Assembly (NCBI RefSeq): GCF_963678635.1
Contig: NC_087062.1
Span: 77,997,200-78,061,199, forward strand
DNA from: Symsagittifera roscoffensis
Lineage: Eukaryota; Xenacoelomorpha; Acoela; Convolutidae
Reading direction: 5' to 3'
DNA: 64,000 nt
Both the position numbers and the translations under genes were made by a program. How positions within the stretch are numbered: position 1 is the first letter of the stretch; each line of letters opens with the position of its first letter. Positions 49,871 to 59,722 of this stretch are shown one piece after another. The notes below the pieces were generated by a model. That model was given only the letters and a program-made list of their open reading frames with translations. It made no database searches and was not told the origin of the DNA.

Positions 49871-50822
49871 TGTTTGATGTTTGTGCCTGTTTGTGGAGCG
49901 CCCTCTGAGGGATTTTAGAGACAGTCCTATGTGCCATTCCGCCGGATGACACAGTATAACCTTCCCGCGACGAAAAAAAAAGTGACTAAAGGCCTTACGA
50001 ACAGAAAAGTGTTGCGACGGAGGGTCAGAATGTTCTGGAATTTTTATTTTTAAAATTTCGATTTGAAGGAGAACATTTCTGAGAAATAGAAAAAAGACGG
50101 CCATTTTGAATAAAATAGAGAAAAAGCAGAACGACGCCATATTTTGTGACGAACGGTTGTATCCGAGACGAGAAAATTACGGAGCCTCTTATCGTGGCAA
50201 TAACACACGATAAGGACCTTAGTGACGGATATTTGTGGAGACGGAGGCTTCAGTGGGGGGAAGAGAAATACCACGGAACCCTCCCGGGACACGAAATATA
50301 GGAGATAAGAGTGTTGTCTCAAGAAAATCACGGGAGCGGAGGCTTGGTCCCCCAGAGACTGTTATATGTGAAGGGACTGTGTAAACTAGCCATAACAGTT
50401 GCTGTAATGTCCTAGATCTGAATTAAACACCGTTATTATTTAATATTTCAGAGCATGAGTAGATAGAGAAAGGAAAAGGTCAATCCATCTCCAATGGATT
50501 TAATATAAAACTGTCACACAAAAACATATAGAAATAGGTGGTTCGAGCCGTGTTTTTAATGACAATCACGTAGTCTGAGGATCCGAGACTCAGCTATGTG
50601 GTTGTGTTCGCATGCAAACGAAAGCTGATCAAAAGTCGTTTGACTGATGGCCTAAAAATAGTAACTTTTTACTTTGCCCTAGACAGACCAGAAAATCAAC
50701 TGGCAAGGTCGAGACGGTGAAAAACGAGTGGAATTAAGGTAACTGACGCCTGCCAGTCGTCAATAGGTACTTTTTCTACGCTCCGTCGCTGTGTGATATT
50801 TGGGCGAATGTTACACTATCAT
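49871..50822 (+). repeat. LTR-like block 1 (upstream, diverged)
   Basis: About 950 bases that align from end to end with 50992-51917. Shared words include 'atttctgagaaa', 'acggccattttg', 'aagggactg', 'gagacggtgaaaa', 'ccagtcgtc' and 'gggcgaatgttaca'. Boundaries are approximate. It is probably a solo LTR or the remains of an earlier insertion of the same family. Confidence 0.6.
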
Positions 50823-50991
50823 GTGGCTTTCTGTGGGGAGGTGCGAAACTGGAACTGGCTTGAAGAGTCTGGTGGTGCACCGCTGGACCTACTGAGCTCG
50901 GGTGAGATTGTTCCTAGTTTTTGATTTTTTTAATTCGATTTTAATATTTAAATTAATTTGATTGTCTTATATTTTTTTGTTTGCTGATTTA

Positions 50992-51917
50992 TGTGACATT
51001 CGACCAGAATGGCCAAAATGCAATTTGTGCAGACTTCGAATTTTTAGCAGTAAGCCTTCCGGATTGGTGGTTATTAAGAATTAAGGACGTTATTGAAACG
51101 ATTAGCCAGACGGTGAGGGCTGGAATATTCTAGTATATTTAAATTTCAAAAATTCGAATTATGACGTCATATTTCTGAGAAACGTCAGAAACGGCCATTT
51201 TGGCAAAAACGAGAGAGAAGAAAAAGAACAACTTTATCTGCGATAGCGAACAGGACGAAAATCGAGATTGAAAACGACAACGAACAACAGAATAGCAGAT
51301 GACGTTCCGAGTTGCAACTATTGTGCTGCTACAATAGTTGCAAGGCCGTTGCGAGCAACAGCGAAGGGTGAAGGACAGCCTTCCGGATCAAGAGGAAATC
51401 AGGATTAGTGAGCTTGATCCAGCGGATTCATCAATCCGGAAGGGTAAAGGGACTGAAACTTTTATCCTGTTGCATAAACTTTTAGCATCTTGTCATGTCC
51501 TGACTTGAATTTAATTGATATTTGGATTAGTTTTAACAAGGATGAGGTGCTAGGAGTTGGGGGGAAAGGGTTGATCCATCTTCGATGGAGATGATGATTT
51601 TTTATCTACTGAACAAAAACAATAGTAATATAATAAGTAGTAGCCCTGTTTTTAGGAGTGACCTCGTGGTCTGGGGATACTGAGACCCAGCCATGAGCTC
51701 ACTATTTGCATGTAATTAAGTTAATTTGAGCGTTCTGGTCGAAGCCGGAGAACAGTAACGTTTTTGTCGACCCGATGTTGGAAAGACCACCGAAAAGTAC
51801 TGGCTTGGTAGAGACGGTGAAAAGCATGCAAAGCTCTGTTTAGACGTTAGCTAGTCGTCTTAAGACTTAGTGTTGTTATCCTTCGATATGTATCTTCCGG
51901 GCGAATGTTACATACAT
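50992..51917 (+). repeat. probable 5' LTR (block 2)
   Basis: The downstream copy of the tandem LTR-like pair, adjacent to the leader and gag. It starts near TGTGACATTC and ends near GGGCGAATGTTACA. Unlike block 1 it contains three copies of the leader motif (near 51055 and 51379 inverted, 51432 direct). Assignment as the 5' LTR needs the 3' LTR for proof. Confidence 0.55.
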
Positions 51918-51923
51918 GTTTTT

Positions 51924-51940
51924 ATGGCGCTCCTGGGTGT
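51924..51940 (+). other. possible tRNA primer-binding site
   Basis: TGGCGCTCCTGGGTG starts within about ten bases of the LTR end. It begins with the TGG expected opposite a tRNA CCA end. A similar TGGCTTTCTGTGGGG follows block 1 at the same relative position. The tRNA was not identified. Confidence 0.35.
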
Positions 51941-54897
51941 TATTCTTTTTTAACATCATGACCGGCAGAACCGTTAACGAGCACTCCGCGCCGAGCGGAT
52001 GCTCACATTAACGCCCTTAATAGGCCTAAACCGCCGGGGCGGAAGGGTAGTTCGGAACGCGGAAGACTTCCGGATTACCATGAATAGTTTTTTAACCTAG
52101 TTAAGACCGAAAATTCACGAACCAGGAAGGGTGGGGGGAATCGCGAACCCCTCATCCCCTGAGTGGTTTGTGACCAAAAACACCTAAAGATATAAGTAAA
52201 ACCAAACAAAAAGTAGTATAGTACCCAAGAAAAACAAAAAACATAAAAAAATAACCGAAAAAACCAAAAACATTAAAAAAGTAGAAAAATCAGTAGAAAT
52301 CATCCCCCCAGACAAGATGTGATCCAACCCCCCCGTTTGTTGTTGATAGATATATTGTTGTTACAGGCATTTATATCAGTCAGGATTGTTACGATCAGTT
52401 TTGTAGCCCGTTTGTGAGGCTTGTACTGTAGGGTTATTTGAGCATTTAAGCACGTTAATGATAAATTGCGCTCAATCCGGAAGGGTCAGCTGATTTGCGC
52501 CCAATTCGGAAGGGTCTTGGGTGAAGACCGATCCGGCAAGCAGTACAAGGAGCGACAAGAAGGGGCTCAACGACAACAACAATCGACTGTTGGGTATCGT
52601 TAACAAGTTTTGTATCCCTTTTGGTACAAAAAGTAAGATAGTAATCTGTGGGGGGCTCGACAGTGCTGCACTGTAGTGACCCTTCACCGAACTGCGAATA
52701 TCCGAGTTAAGCACCTTAATTCGGATACTAATCAAACCCGGAGGGGTATAGTATTACTAATGTTATTACTTATACAGCCTATATTAATAGTCTTATATCG
52801 TTTTTCAGTGAAAAACAACGAAAACAGACGGGTTTTTAGGGTCAAAATAGCGATATTTTGATCCCCCCACAAGTCGCGATTTTTGAGATATCGATATTTT
52901 TTGAAACGGAAAAAAGCGCTAAGTTAGTCTGTTACATCGTAACTGCACTACCATAATAGATAGAACCGGTTAAGTTAAGTTCGAAGGTGGTTGGAACTAT
53001 TTTGGTACCGAAAACTGAAATTTCGTGATTTTTGAGAAAACGGAACACTATAAATTTAGAAAATTTTTTGAAATTTTTGAGCTACAACAGTAAAAATAGT
53101 TGTTCGGACAACGTCCACTAGTGAATCTACAAGTTTTAAAACCCGCTACCCGAAAGCCTTCCGGGTTGCAGAGAAATCGAACTTAACGTGTTTGATTTGG
53201 TGGATTCATCAATCCGGAGGGGTACAGGTAGCATAGTTTTTCGCAAAATTTTTCAGCAAAAGCGTTTTAGATCGGGTCTTTTGCATTGAACTAGAAGATT
53301 ATAGGCCTTCTGAGCTCGGATCAATAATTTTCAGGTCGAAAGGACCAGATTAGCGGAAAAAGTTAGGTTAAACCTATAAGTGAGAAATTTTTTGAGTTTG
53401 CAAGAAAGACGTTTTGGCTAATAACTTTTCGACAACTGGACAGATCTGGTTAATCTTGGTACCATTAGATCAGAAATTAGCTGAACTTACTAGTAGGAAA
53501 GATAATTACTCGAAAAAGCGAGCGAGAAAAATTTTTGAGGTTGTTTTTAGCAAATTACACAAATCCGGAGGGGTACACCCTTCACGTTTTGTAAATTTTT
53601 CTGAAAAACCCTTAGACCCCTACCAAAAGGTAATAGCGGTTGAATAAAGTAACTTTAGGCCGTTCTAGACCAAAAGGGAGGGCTAAAGGCACAGCAAAAG
53701 CTTAATAGAGCCGAAGTTAGGCCAGCGATAAGACCCTTCACCGTTGGTGTGAATTGTCAAATAAGAAGCTTAACTTCAATCCGGAAGGGTCTAGGTAGGT
53801 AGTACATACCCTTCCCAGTTAATTGAAAGAGCATAATTGCATCGGAGAATGTATCCGGAGGGGTATAGGTTAAAAAAAGAAAGGAAATCTCCGAAAAGCC
53901 ACTTTTACAAAACCGGAGGGCTCCCAATCCGGAGGGGTCAAAGATTTTTCAAGTTAGGAGGGGTCCGAATCCGGAGGGGTCTTATAGTTGCTAATTCGGA
54001 GGGGTCCAAATCCGGAGGGGTCTTGTATTAACCAACTAAGAGGGGTCCAAATCCGGAGGGGTCTAGATTCTATTAGTCCGGAAGGGTCCTATTTGTGCCA
54101 ATCCGGAGGGGTATTATTTTATTAAGGACTTAGGTAGACGAAAGAAAGACTAAAAAGTGAGAGGTATTAGGTTATTAACACCCAGGCTAGGTATCAGTGA
54201 CTGCACTGGTAACTTGCCTTTCAATAAGAACCAGACTAATACAAAACAGGTCCGAACTCGGATATTCGCGACACTAAGTCTAAATTAAAAAGAGCGTGAT
54301 TCATTGGTGTGGATTGAAACATAATACGTTTTTGGGAAAAGTGACTGCCCTGAGGATTTTAGTAGGTCTAGCTCGGGCAGTCCGAAGGCAGATAGGTCAC
54401 ATAGTACTCGGTGGGTGCAACAGACGCCCACTTGAGAAAATTACTGCCTTCAAAGTTTTGTCTGTTTGGTGCAGCACCGAGCAGGGAAAGCTTTTTCTTT
54501 AAAAGACAGGTTCGTCTACTGTACTGCGACCGACTAAGAGTACGAGACACATACGTTTTTTTATATATATATATATATATTCATATTGTGTCAATATAAA
54601 TTTTTTGTTTTTGATTTTAAATCAACATAAACTGTGCTTGATTGGGTAGTGAGTACACTATCTTTTAAATTGACTGATAACATCATATTGTGCTAGTTTT
54701 CAAATCTTTGGACCGATAATCGGTTAGTGTGAATAAATTTTTTACAAACTGTACTCTGATAACATACAGGGATTCGTGGTCACTATTTAATAGAATCTGG
54801 TGAAATTTATTGTGTTGTGTCATTATTATTGTTAATAAAACTATAAGGTCTCTAGCAATTGAGTCAAGAGTAGGCATTGGAAAGTGACAAATAGAGA
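51941..54897 (+). other. long untranslated leader of the retrotransposon
   Basis: About 3 kb between LTR and gag without a convincing reading frame. It holds the iterated CCGGAGGGG motif, an A-rich, C-tract stretch at 52170-52340 and a TA microsatellite at 54560-54580. This is far longer than most gypsy leaders, which are a few hundred bases. Confidence 0.6.
53911..54112 (+). promoter_or_regulatory. dense array of the AATCCGGAGGGGTC motif
   Basis: Ten near-copies lie within 200 bases, at about 53911, 53926, 53954, 53968, 53993, 54009, 54037, 54050, 54075 and 54100. Several come in pairs 14-16 bases apart. Roughly ten more copies are scattered from 51055 to 53860, some inverted (CCTTCCGGATT). 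Clustered 14-base sites in the 5' leader resemble a protein-binding array; the Su(Hw) insulator array of Drosophila gypsy is the best-known parallel in position, not in sequence. Confidence 0.65.
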
Positions 54898-55403
54898 ATG
54901 AGTCTAGACAAGTCAAGGATACCAAAACGAGGTAATAGCTCTAGGAAATTCATACCTGAAAAGCAAAGAAAAACGATGACCGATCCTTTTGTGGATTGGA
55001 TCAAGCGATCCCGGTCTGAAAAAAGGGGGACGGTTTCAGGCAGAATGGTTGAAACGAGAAGTCAGAAGACCTCAGAAGAGCAAAGAGAACTGTTAGAAGT
55101 GGAGGTCAATACGGACCAGACCATGAATGACAACCAGGAAGTAAATGGACTGGAAGGAAGAGGCAGAAGGCTGGCGAGTGAATCTACCCCGGTAGAACAA
55201 GGCCATGATTTTGCCACTTCCACCGGGACATTGGATCGAGAAGAGATGTCGAAACTGTCCGACATCTCAACTGAAGTAGCGGCAACTAGAAGATCTCCGA
55301 CAGACAACACTATGATGGCAAGCGGAACTGGGAAACAAACAACGTCATCATCGTTCTCAGAAAGAATGAAAAGAACACCTTTGGAAACATCTTTCCATTC
55401 AGC
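54898..55403 (+). CDS. gag N-terminal part (frame 1)
   Basis: The frame opens with MSLDKSRIPKRG and runs to 55560. It is rich in Arg, Lys, Glu, Ser and Thr, with no recognised domain. Near 55404 the next frame (-1) takes over with a more gag-like acidic, coiled-coil sequence. The first frame is therefore probably the N-terminal end of gag, now out of phase, or a short separate leader protein. The shift region is a GGAGGAGGAG run, which is prone to indels. Confidence 0.5.
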
Positions 55404-57563
55404 ATGGGAGGAGGAGCGGGAAACGATGGTGAGTCCCAGGAGGAAGAGGATGAAGAGGGGCAAGGGGACTTTGGATCTCAAGTCAGCCTCAATAGTTCGA
55501 TCCAGGAGAGTGAGGCACACGTCGGAAGAGAGACTGGAACCAAGGACAAATTTGGTGTAGTGACAACGATAAGCAAAGAGGCAAACACACCGGGCCAGTC
55601 AAAGGACTTCGCGATTAGGACAAGTTCGGAGCCACAACCTGGAGAGGGTAGAACCAGAGGGCTCGGCAACGCGTTAATGGATCCTGAAATAAATAATGAA
55701 ATGATGTTGAAGCAGAGAGTCAAAGCCCGGATCTCGACAAGCACGAAGTTACCTGGGACCGGCAGAGTCACACCACCACTAGTGACGCCACTCGTGGAAA
55801 ACGGGACAGCACTAGAGGAAGCCTTGAACAACATAGTGGACAGTTTAGGAGAACAAAATGAGCAGATGTCGATAAGGATGAGTGAACTAGAAAGAGCAGT
55901 TCACATTGAAAGAGAAAGTCTGCGGGAAGATATAAACCGCAACAGACAAGAAGTTGGCAGAAGCGAAAAACGCTTGAAAGAAAGAACGGACGAACATATG
56001 ACGAGGAACTTGTCGCGAATTACAAGAGAGGCGGAACAGAGGGAGTTAAGCTTAAGAGCCGACATGGAGAAGTTAAGAATTCAGCAAGAGCAGTCTCTTG
56101 GGACTCTTTACACAAAGATAGACGCGATGATGGAGAGGCGAACTCAGGCTATCATGGATAGGTTGGACGAGCTACTAAGCAGCAAGAGTGGACCAAAAGA
56201 AGGTGAGCCGAACTCGGGAGGTCCCAGCGGGGAACCGAGGGTGAACTTCAATGAACATCAAAGGAGGAAGACGTATGGATCCACTAGAGGCAGGGGCAGT
56301 TCATCAGGCTATGCCACAAGGGGTAATACAGCATGGGGCCCGAACAGTAGAGCAAGTTCAACAGGGAACAGACAAACCTCTAACGAACGACCAACGCAAA
56401 GCACACATGCGACTGGGAGAAGTGATTCCGGCAACAGGGGGCATGCAAGCCCGAGGAGGAGTCATGTGGGCCAAGCGGGAAACGCTCACGGTGATTCGGA
56501 TTGCAGGGATGCACCGCACACAGAGCCTTCGACGAGGTGTGAGGACAATCAAGCGGGACACTCAAGGGATGCTACGGCAATGGCCACAGCATTTGAACCC
56601 CTGAACAGGTCTTTGGAGACATTCCTGACGAAGTTATCTAGAACCAATGAACGCAGTGAGAAGTCCAGAAGAGTCTTTAAGAAACCAAGATGCTACAAAG
56701 ACGAATCTGATGGTTGTATTGATACCTGGATAGAGGTAATGAAGCTGTATTTCGAGGAAGAGGACTTGTCGGAGAGACAGGAATGCAGCGCGCTCACCAG
56801 CAACTTAGAAGGGACGGCCCTGAACTGTGTCATGGCCAAGAAACAGTATCAACGTGACACTGCTGAGAAAATCTTCGAAATCTTGTTAAACCGTTTCGGA
56901 TCAGGGGTGCAGGGGCACCAGGCGATGATGCGCTTCGAGAAACGGAGGCAACGAGAGGATGAAACGATAGACAAGTTTCGCGATGATTTGGAAATGCTGA
57001 GGAGACGCTACCAACCGGACGAGTCAAACCGAAGAATGAACTTGGCCGTAGCCTCGAAATTTATCGATGGTGTAAAGAATGATGAACTTCGTACGATGCT
57101 AGCAACGTATTACACACCATTATCAACCAATGCGCCAACTTCGGAGGAGTTGAGGCTCAAATCAAAGGAGTATCTTTTGTTGAAACCTCCTTCAAGATCT
57201 GGATATTACAAGAACAATTATGGCAATGTTAACGACGGACCAGCAAACCAAGGGAACAATTGGTACAAACCGAGGGATGATATGGACAAGAGACGCTCTT
57301 GTGCTAATTTCAGTTCAACGGACCATCATGTGTCAGCATGCCCAGCTTACAAACAAGGCATGAAAGCAATAGGCTTTAGCCTCGAGGACGAAGATGCGTC
57401 AGAGTTGGACCATGAGGATTTCATGAGAGGAGTAATTGCGAAGTTCGGCCCGAGGTGTTTCTTTTGTAACTTGGAAGGTCATTTTAAATCAGATTTCCGC
57501 AATTCTGGGATGCAGTGGCAGACATCAAGCATCCAAGACATGAAGAAGCTTTGTCAGGAGTGA
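55404..57563 (+). CDS. gag: gag polyprotein of the retrotransposon
   Basis: 719 codons. The N-terminal part is acidic and disordered. A coiled coil (ALEEALNNIVDSLGEQNEQM... to ...MDRLDELLSS) covers about residues 130-270. A Gly/Ser/Arg-rich linker follows. The retrotransposon gag capsid fold (CIDTWIEVMKLYFEEEDLSE, ALNCVMAKKQ, FEILLNRFGSG, FRDDLEMLRRRY) covers about 435-580. Two zinc-knuckle positions follow at 633-646 and 685-698. In each one Cys is replaced by Phe: the second Cys of the first (F636) and the last Cys of the second (F698). The frame overlaps the pol frame, which lies at -1, between about 57491 and 57563. No in-phase slippery heptamer is evident in the overlap. Confidence 0.8.
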   Translation: MGGGAGNDGESQEEEDEEGQGDFGSQVSLNSSIQESEAHVGRETGTKDKFGVVTTISKEANTPGQSKDFAIRTSSEPQPGEGRTRGLGNALMDPEINNEMMLKQRVKARISTSTKLPGTGRVTPPLVTPLVENGTALEEALNNIVDSLGEQNEQMSIRMSELERAVHIERESLREDINRNRQEVGRSEKRLKERTDEHMTRNLSRITREAEQRELSLRADMEKLRIQQEQSLGTLYTKIDAMMERRTQAIMDRLDELLSSKSGPKEGEPNSGGPSGEPRVNFNEHQRRKTYGSTRGRGSSSGYATRGNTAWGPNSRASSTGNRQTSNERPTQSTHATGRSDSGNRGHASPRRSHVGQAGNAHGDSDCRDAPHTEPSTRCEDNQAGHSRDATAMATAFEPLNRSLETFLTKLSRTNERSEKSRRVFKKPRCYKDESDGCIDTWIEVMKLYFEEEDLSERQECSALTSNLEGTALNCVMAKKQYQRDTAEKIFEILLNRFGSGVQGHQAMMRFEKRRQREDETIDKFRDDLEMLRRRYQPDESNRRMNLAVASKFIDGVKNDELRTMLATYYTPLSTNAPTSEELRLKSKEYLLLKPPSRSGYYKNNYGNVNDGPANQGNNWYKPRDDMDKRRSCANFSSTDHHVSACPAYKQGMKAIGFSLEDEDASELDHEDFMRGVIAKFGPRCFFCNLEGHFKSDFRNSGMQWQTSSIQDMKKLCQE

Positions 57564-59722
57564 AAGCCAGCAAGGCTCGACTTTTGAGTCATGCGGAGGC
57601 ACGCAGAAAGGATAAACCTCAAGAGCTGGCGGCAAAGAAAATGCAAGCGGTAACAGGGGAGACACGTGAGCCGGAACCAGCAACTGCGGCAGAGGACTTC
57701 AAGATCGATTATAAGGCAGCTGCAAGGGATGCTCTAAATAGAGTACAACAGGAATTGGTGACAAAAGAGATCGAACAAAAAGTAAAACTTGAACTGGAAA
57801 ATGAAAAGCTTCAGGAGCAATTGAATACCTTCGAAGCAATGGAGTTCGAGGAGACGAAAACACCAAGCAGTTTAGACATGAAACTTAAAGTGATCTCCGG
57901 TAAGAGGTTCGGCATGGTACCGCAGGGAAATAAGATACAGTCGATAATCTCAGTGGCTGGACACCAGGTAATAAGAAATCTGAGTGAACCGTCAGAGTTC
58001 ACTTTGATGCATTTAGACACATATGCAGATTATCTGAGACAAGTGGAGCCACGCATCGAGTCGAGAGCTGTGCGAGCACTACTAACGACGGGTGGCCCTC
58101 GCATGAAGAAACTTCATGGACGCCACCTAGAGGTCTATGGGCCGTATCAAGTAATGCTGAACGTGGATGGAATCAGTATCTACACCAGGACTTATGTAAC
58201 AACAGATGATGACCAAATGGGGCAGATCTATTTGGGAGAAGAGGAACTCAAGGTCCGCAGGATAGGCCATGACGCCATGATGGAACAAGACGCAGTACAC
58301 ATTGGATATGAAGCAGATGTGACAGCACATCTGCTCGACACCAACGGAACAAAAATTGGAGTCACAGGGCTTCTGGACACAGGAGCGGTAGTGAAAGTGA
58401 TGCCGATAAAAACTTGGGAAAGAATGGGCTTCACGCGGGAAGATCTAATTCCAACGAATCTCCGACTGGCCGCAGCCAATCGAGGAGCTATCTACGTAGC
58501 CGGAAGAACACCAATAACGGTCCTCCACATGGGAGGACGGGATCTTTGGATGAGCTTCCTGGTGGTAGAGAATCTGGACGATGCCGACCAATTCATCTTG
58601 GGCAGAGATTTTGTCAGGAAGTTTGACGTGATGATTGACTTGAACAACGGTCTGATACGGATTAGAAACCCGGACCGAAAGTATTTTAAGAGACCAATTA
58701 ATAGGATAATAACAGACGAAAATAAAGTACCAGTAGTTTTGGATAGAAAAGTAAAATTACAACCAGGACAAGCTGTAGCAGCAATTTTTAGAATGAGAAA
58801 TTTAAATTCGTTGAGTGATAGTAAACAGGTTTGCTTAGTACCGAATCCAAATAGTCAGAGTTCGGTGATTTTAGGCCGGAGCTTCTCGGTAACGCGAAAC
58901 GGACTGTGTGTCAGTGTGTTGCTGAACACACTGGACACCACGGTTTCAATCCAGCGTGCAAAGAAGCTTGGCTACGCTTTGCCGATGAGGACCGACTATG
59001 AGGAGACACAAAACTTCAAGAAATATAGTGTGAAAGACTGTCCTTATCATGCCAATAAAGATAAAATTTTAAAGAGAATTAATGAATTAAAATCTATTCA
59101 TAAATTGTTTTCAATGAAATCCAAAACGGACGACGGCTTATCAAGCTGCTCGAATTTTCCGGAACGCCCCTCGTCATATGAACTAGATTCTGACAAACCG
59201 GTTTTGCCAGAAATAGAACATTTAAAAGGGAAAATAGGTGAGGGAGATTTTGAAAAATTGCAGGACCTCCTAAATCGGAACGCAGATGTGTTTTCAAAAC
59301 ATAAGGCGGATATCGGTTGCTGTAATTTCGTCGAACACGAAATCGAACTAGAAGAAGGCGCCGTTCCCCATAGAGAAGGCGCAAGGCGAATGACGCCACA
59401 TAAGTCGGAAGCGCGCCGAGCGGAAATAGAAATGTTGCTTGAATACGACATGATAGAACCCTCGAAATCTCCATGGGCTTGCGGGGTAGTAATGGCGAAA
59501 AAGAAAGGGGGGCAGCTTAGATTTTGTTGCGACTTTCGTTACTTGAACGCGGTAACGATAAAAGATGCGTACCCGATACCGCGAATAGATGAGAGCCTAT
59601 CTAAACTTGGTGATGCCAAGTTCTTCACCACATTGGACTTAGGTTCTGCCTTCTGGCAGGTCCCTCTGCGAAAGAAGGACAGAGAGAAAACCTGGGAATC
59701 TCGTGATGTGTTACGTGGATGA
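57515..59722 (+). CDS. pol: pol part 1: aspartic protease and N-terminal RT
   Basis: 735 codons in the -1 frame relative to gag. A Lys/Glu-rich helical spacer comes first. The retropepsin follows, with active site LLDTGA (Asp at residue 288) and the second conserved motif FILGRDF near residue 365. RT begins around residue 605 (EHEIELEEGAVPHREGARR) with fingers motifs WACGVVMAKKKGGQLRFCCDFRYLNAVT. Motif A is TTLDLGSAFWQVPL (catalytic Asp 708). After REKT the frame runs into unrelated codons and a stop. Comparison with related RTs shows that about 40 residues, including the MPFGL region, are absent before the YVDD box in the next frame. This copy cannot make working RT. Confidence 0.88.
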   Translation: MADIKHPRHEEALSGVKASKARLLSHAEARRKDKPQELAAKKMQAVTGETREPEPATAAEDFKIDYKAAARDALNRVQQELVTKEIEQKVKLELENEKLQEQLNTFEAMEFEETKTPSSLDMKLKVISGKRFGMVPQGNKIQSIISVAGHQVIRNLSEPSEFTLMHLDTYADYLRQVEPRIESRAVRALLTTGGPRMKKLHGRHLEVYGPYQVMLNVDGISIYTRTYVTTDDDQMGQIYLGEEELKVRRIGHDAMMEQDAVHIGYEADVTAHLLDTNGTKIGVTGLLDTGAVVKVMPIKTWERMGFTREDLIPTNLRLAAANRGAIYVAGRTPITVLHMGGRDLWMSFLVVENLDDADQFILGRDFVRKFDVMIDLNNGLIRIRNPDRKYFKRPINRIITDENKVPVVLDRKVKLQPGQAVAAIFRMRNLNSLSDSKQVCLVPNPNSQSSVILGRSFSVTRNGLCVSVLLNTLDTTVSIQRAKKLGYALPMRTDYEETQNFKKYSVKDCPYHANKDKILKRINELKSIHKLFSMKSKTDDGLSSCSNFPERPSSYELDSDKPVLPEIEHLKGKIGEGDFEKLQDLLNRNADVFSKHKADIGCCNFVEHEIELEEGAVPHREGARRMTPHKSEARRAEIEMLLEYDMIEPSKSPWACGVVMAKKKGGQLRFCCDFRYLNAVTIKDAYPIPRIDESLSKLGDAKFFTTLDLGSAFWQVPLRKKDREKTWESRDVLRG

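Noticed and set aside
53837-54031. Plus-strand open frame with repeated IRRG/GGV residues in the leader
   Set aside because: It is simply the CCGGAGGGGTC array read as codons; spacing between units is not a multiple of three throughout.
53911-54112. CRISPR-like array
   Set aside because: Units are 14 bases, spacers are irregular and short, and the context is a eukaryotic retrotransposon leader.
57483-57489. TTTAAAT, a possible -1 slippery heptamer near the gag-pol overlap
   Set aside because: In the gag frame the codons read CAT TTT AAA TCA, so the heptamer is not in the phase needed for slippage, and the -1 frame meets a TAA right there.
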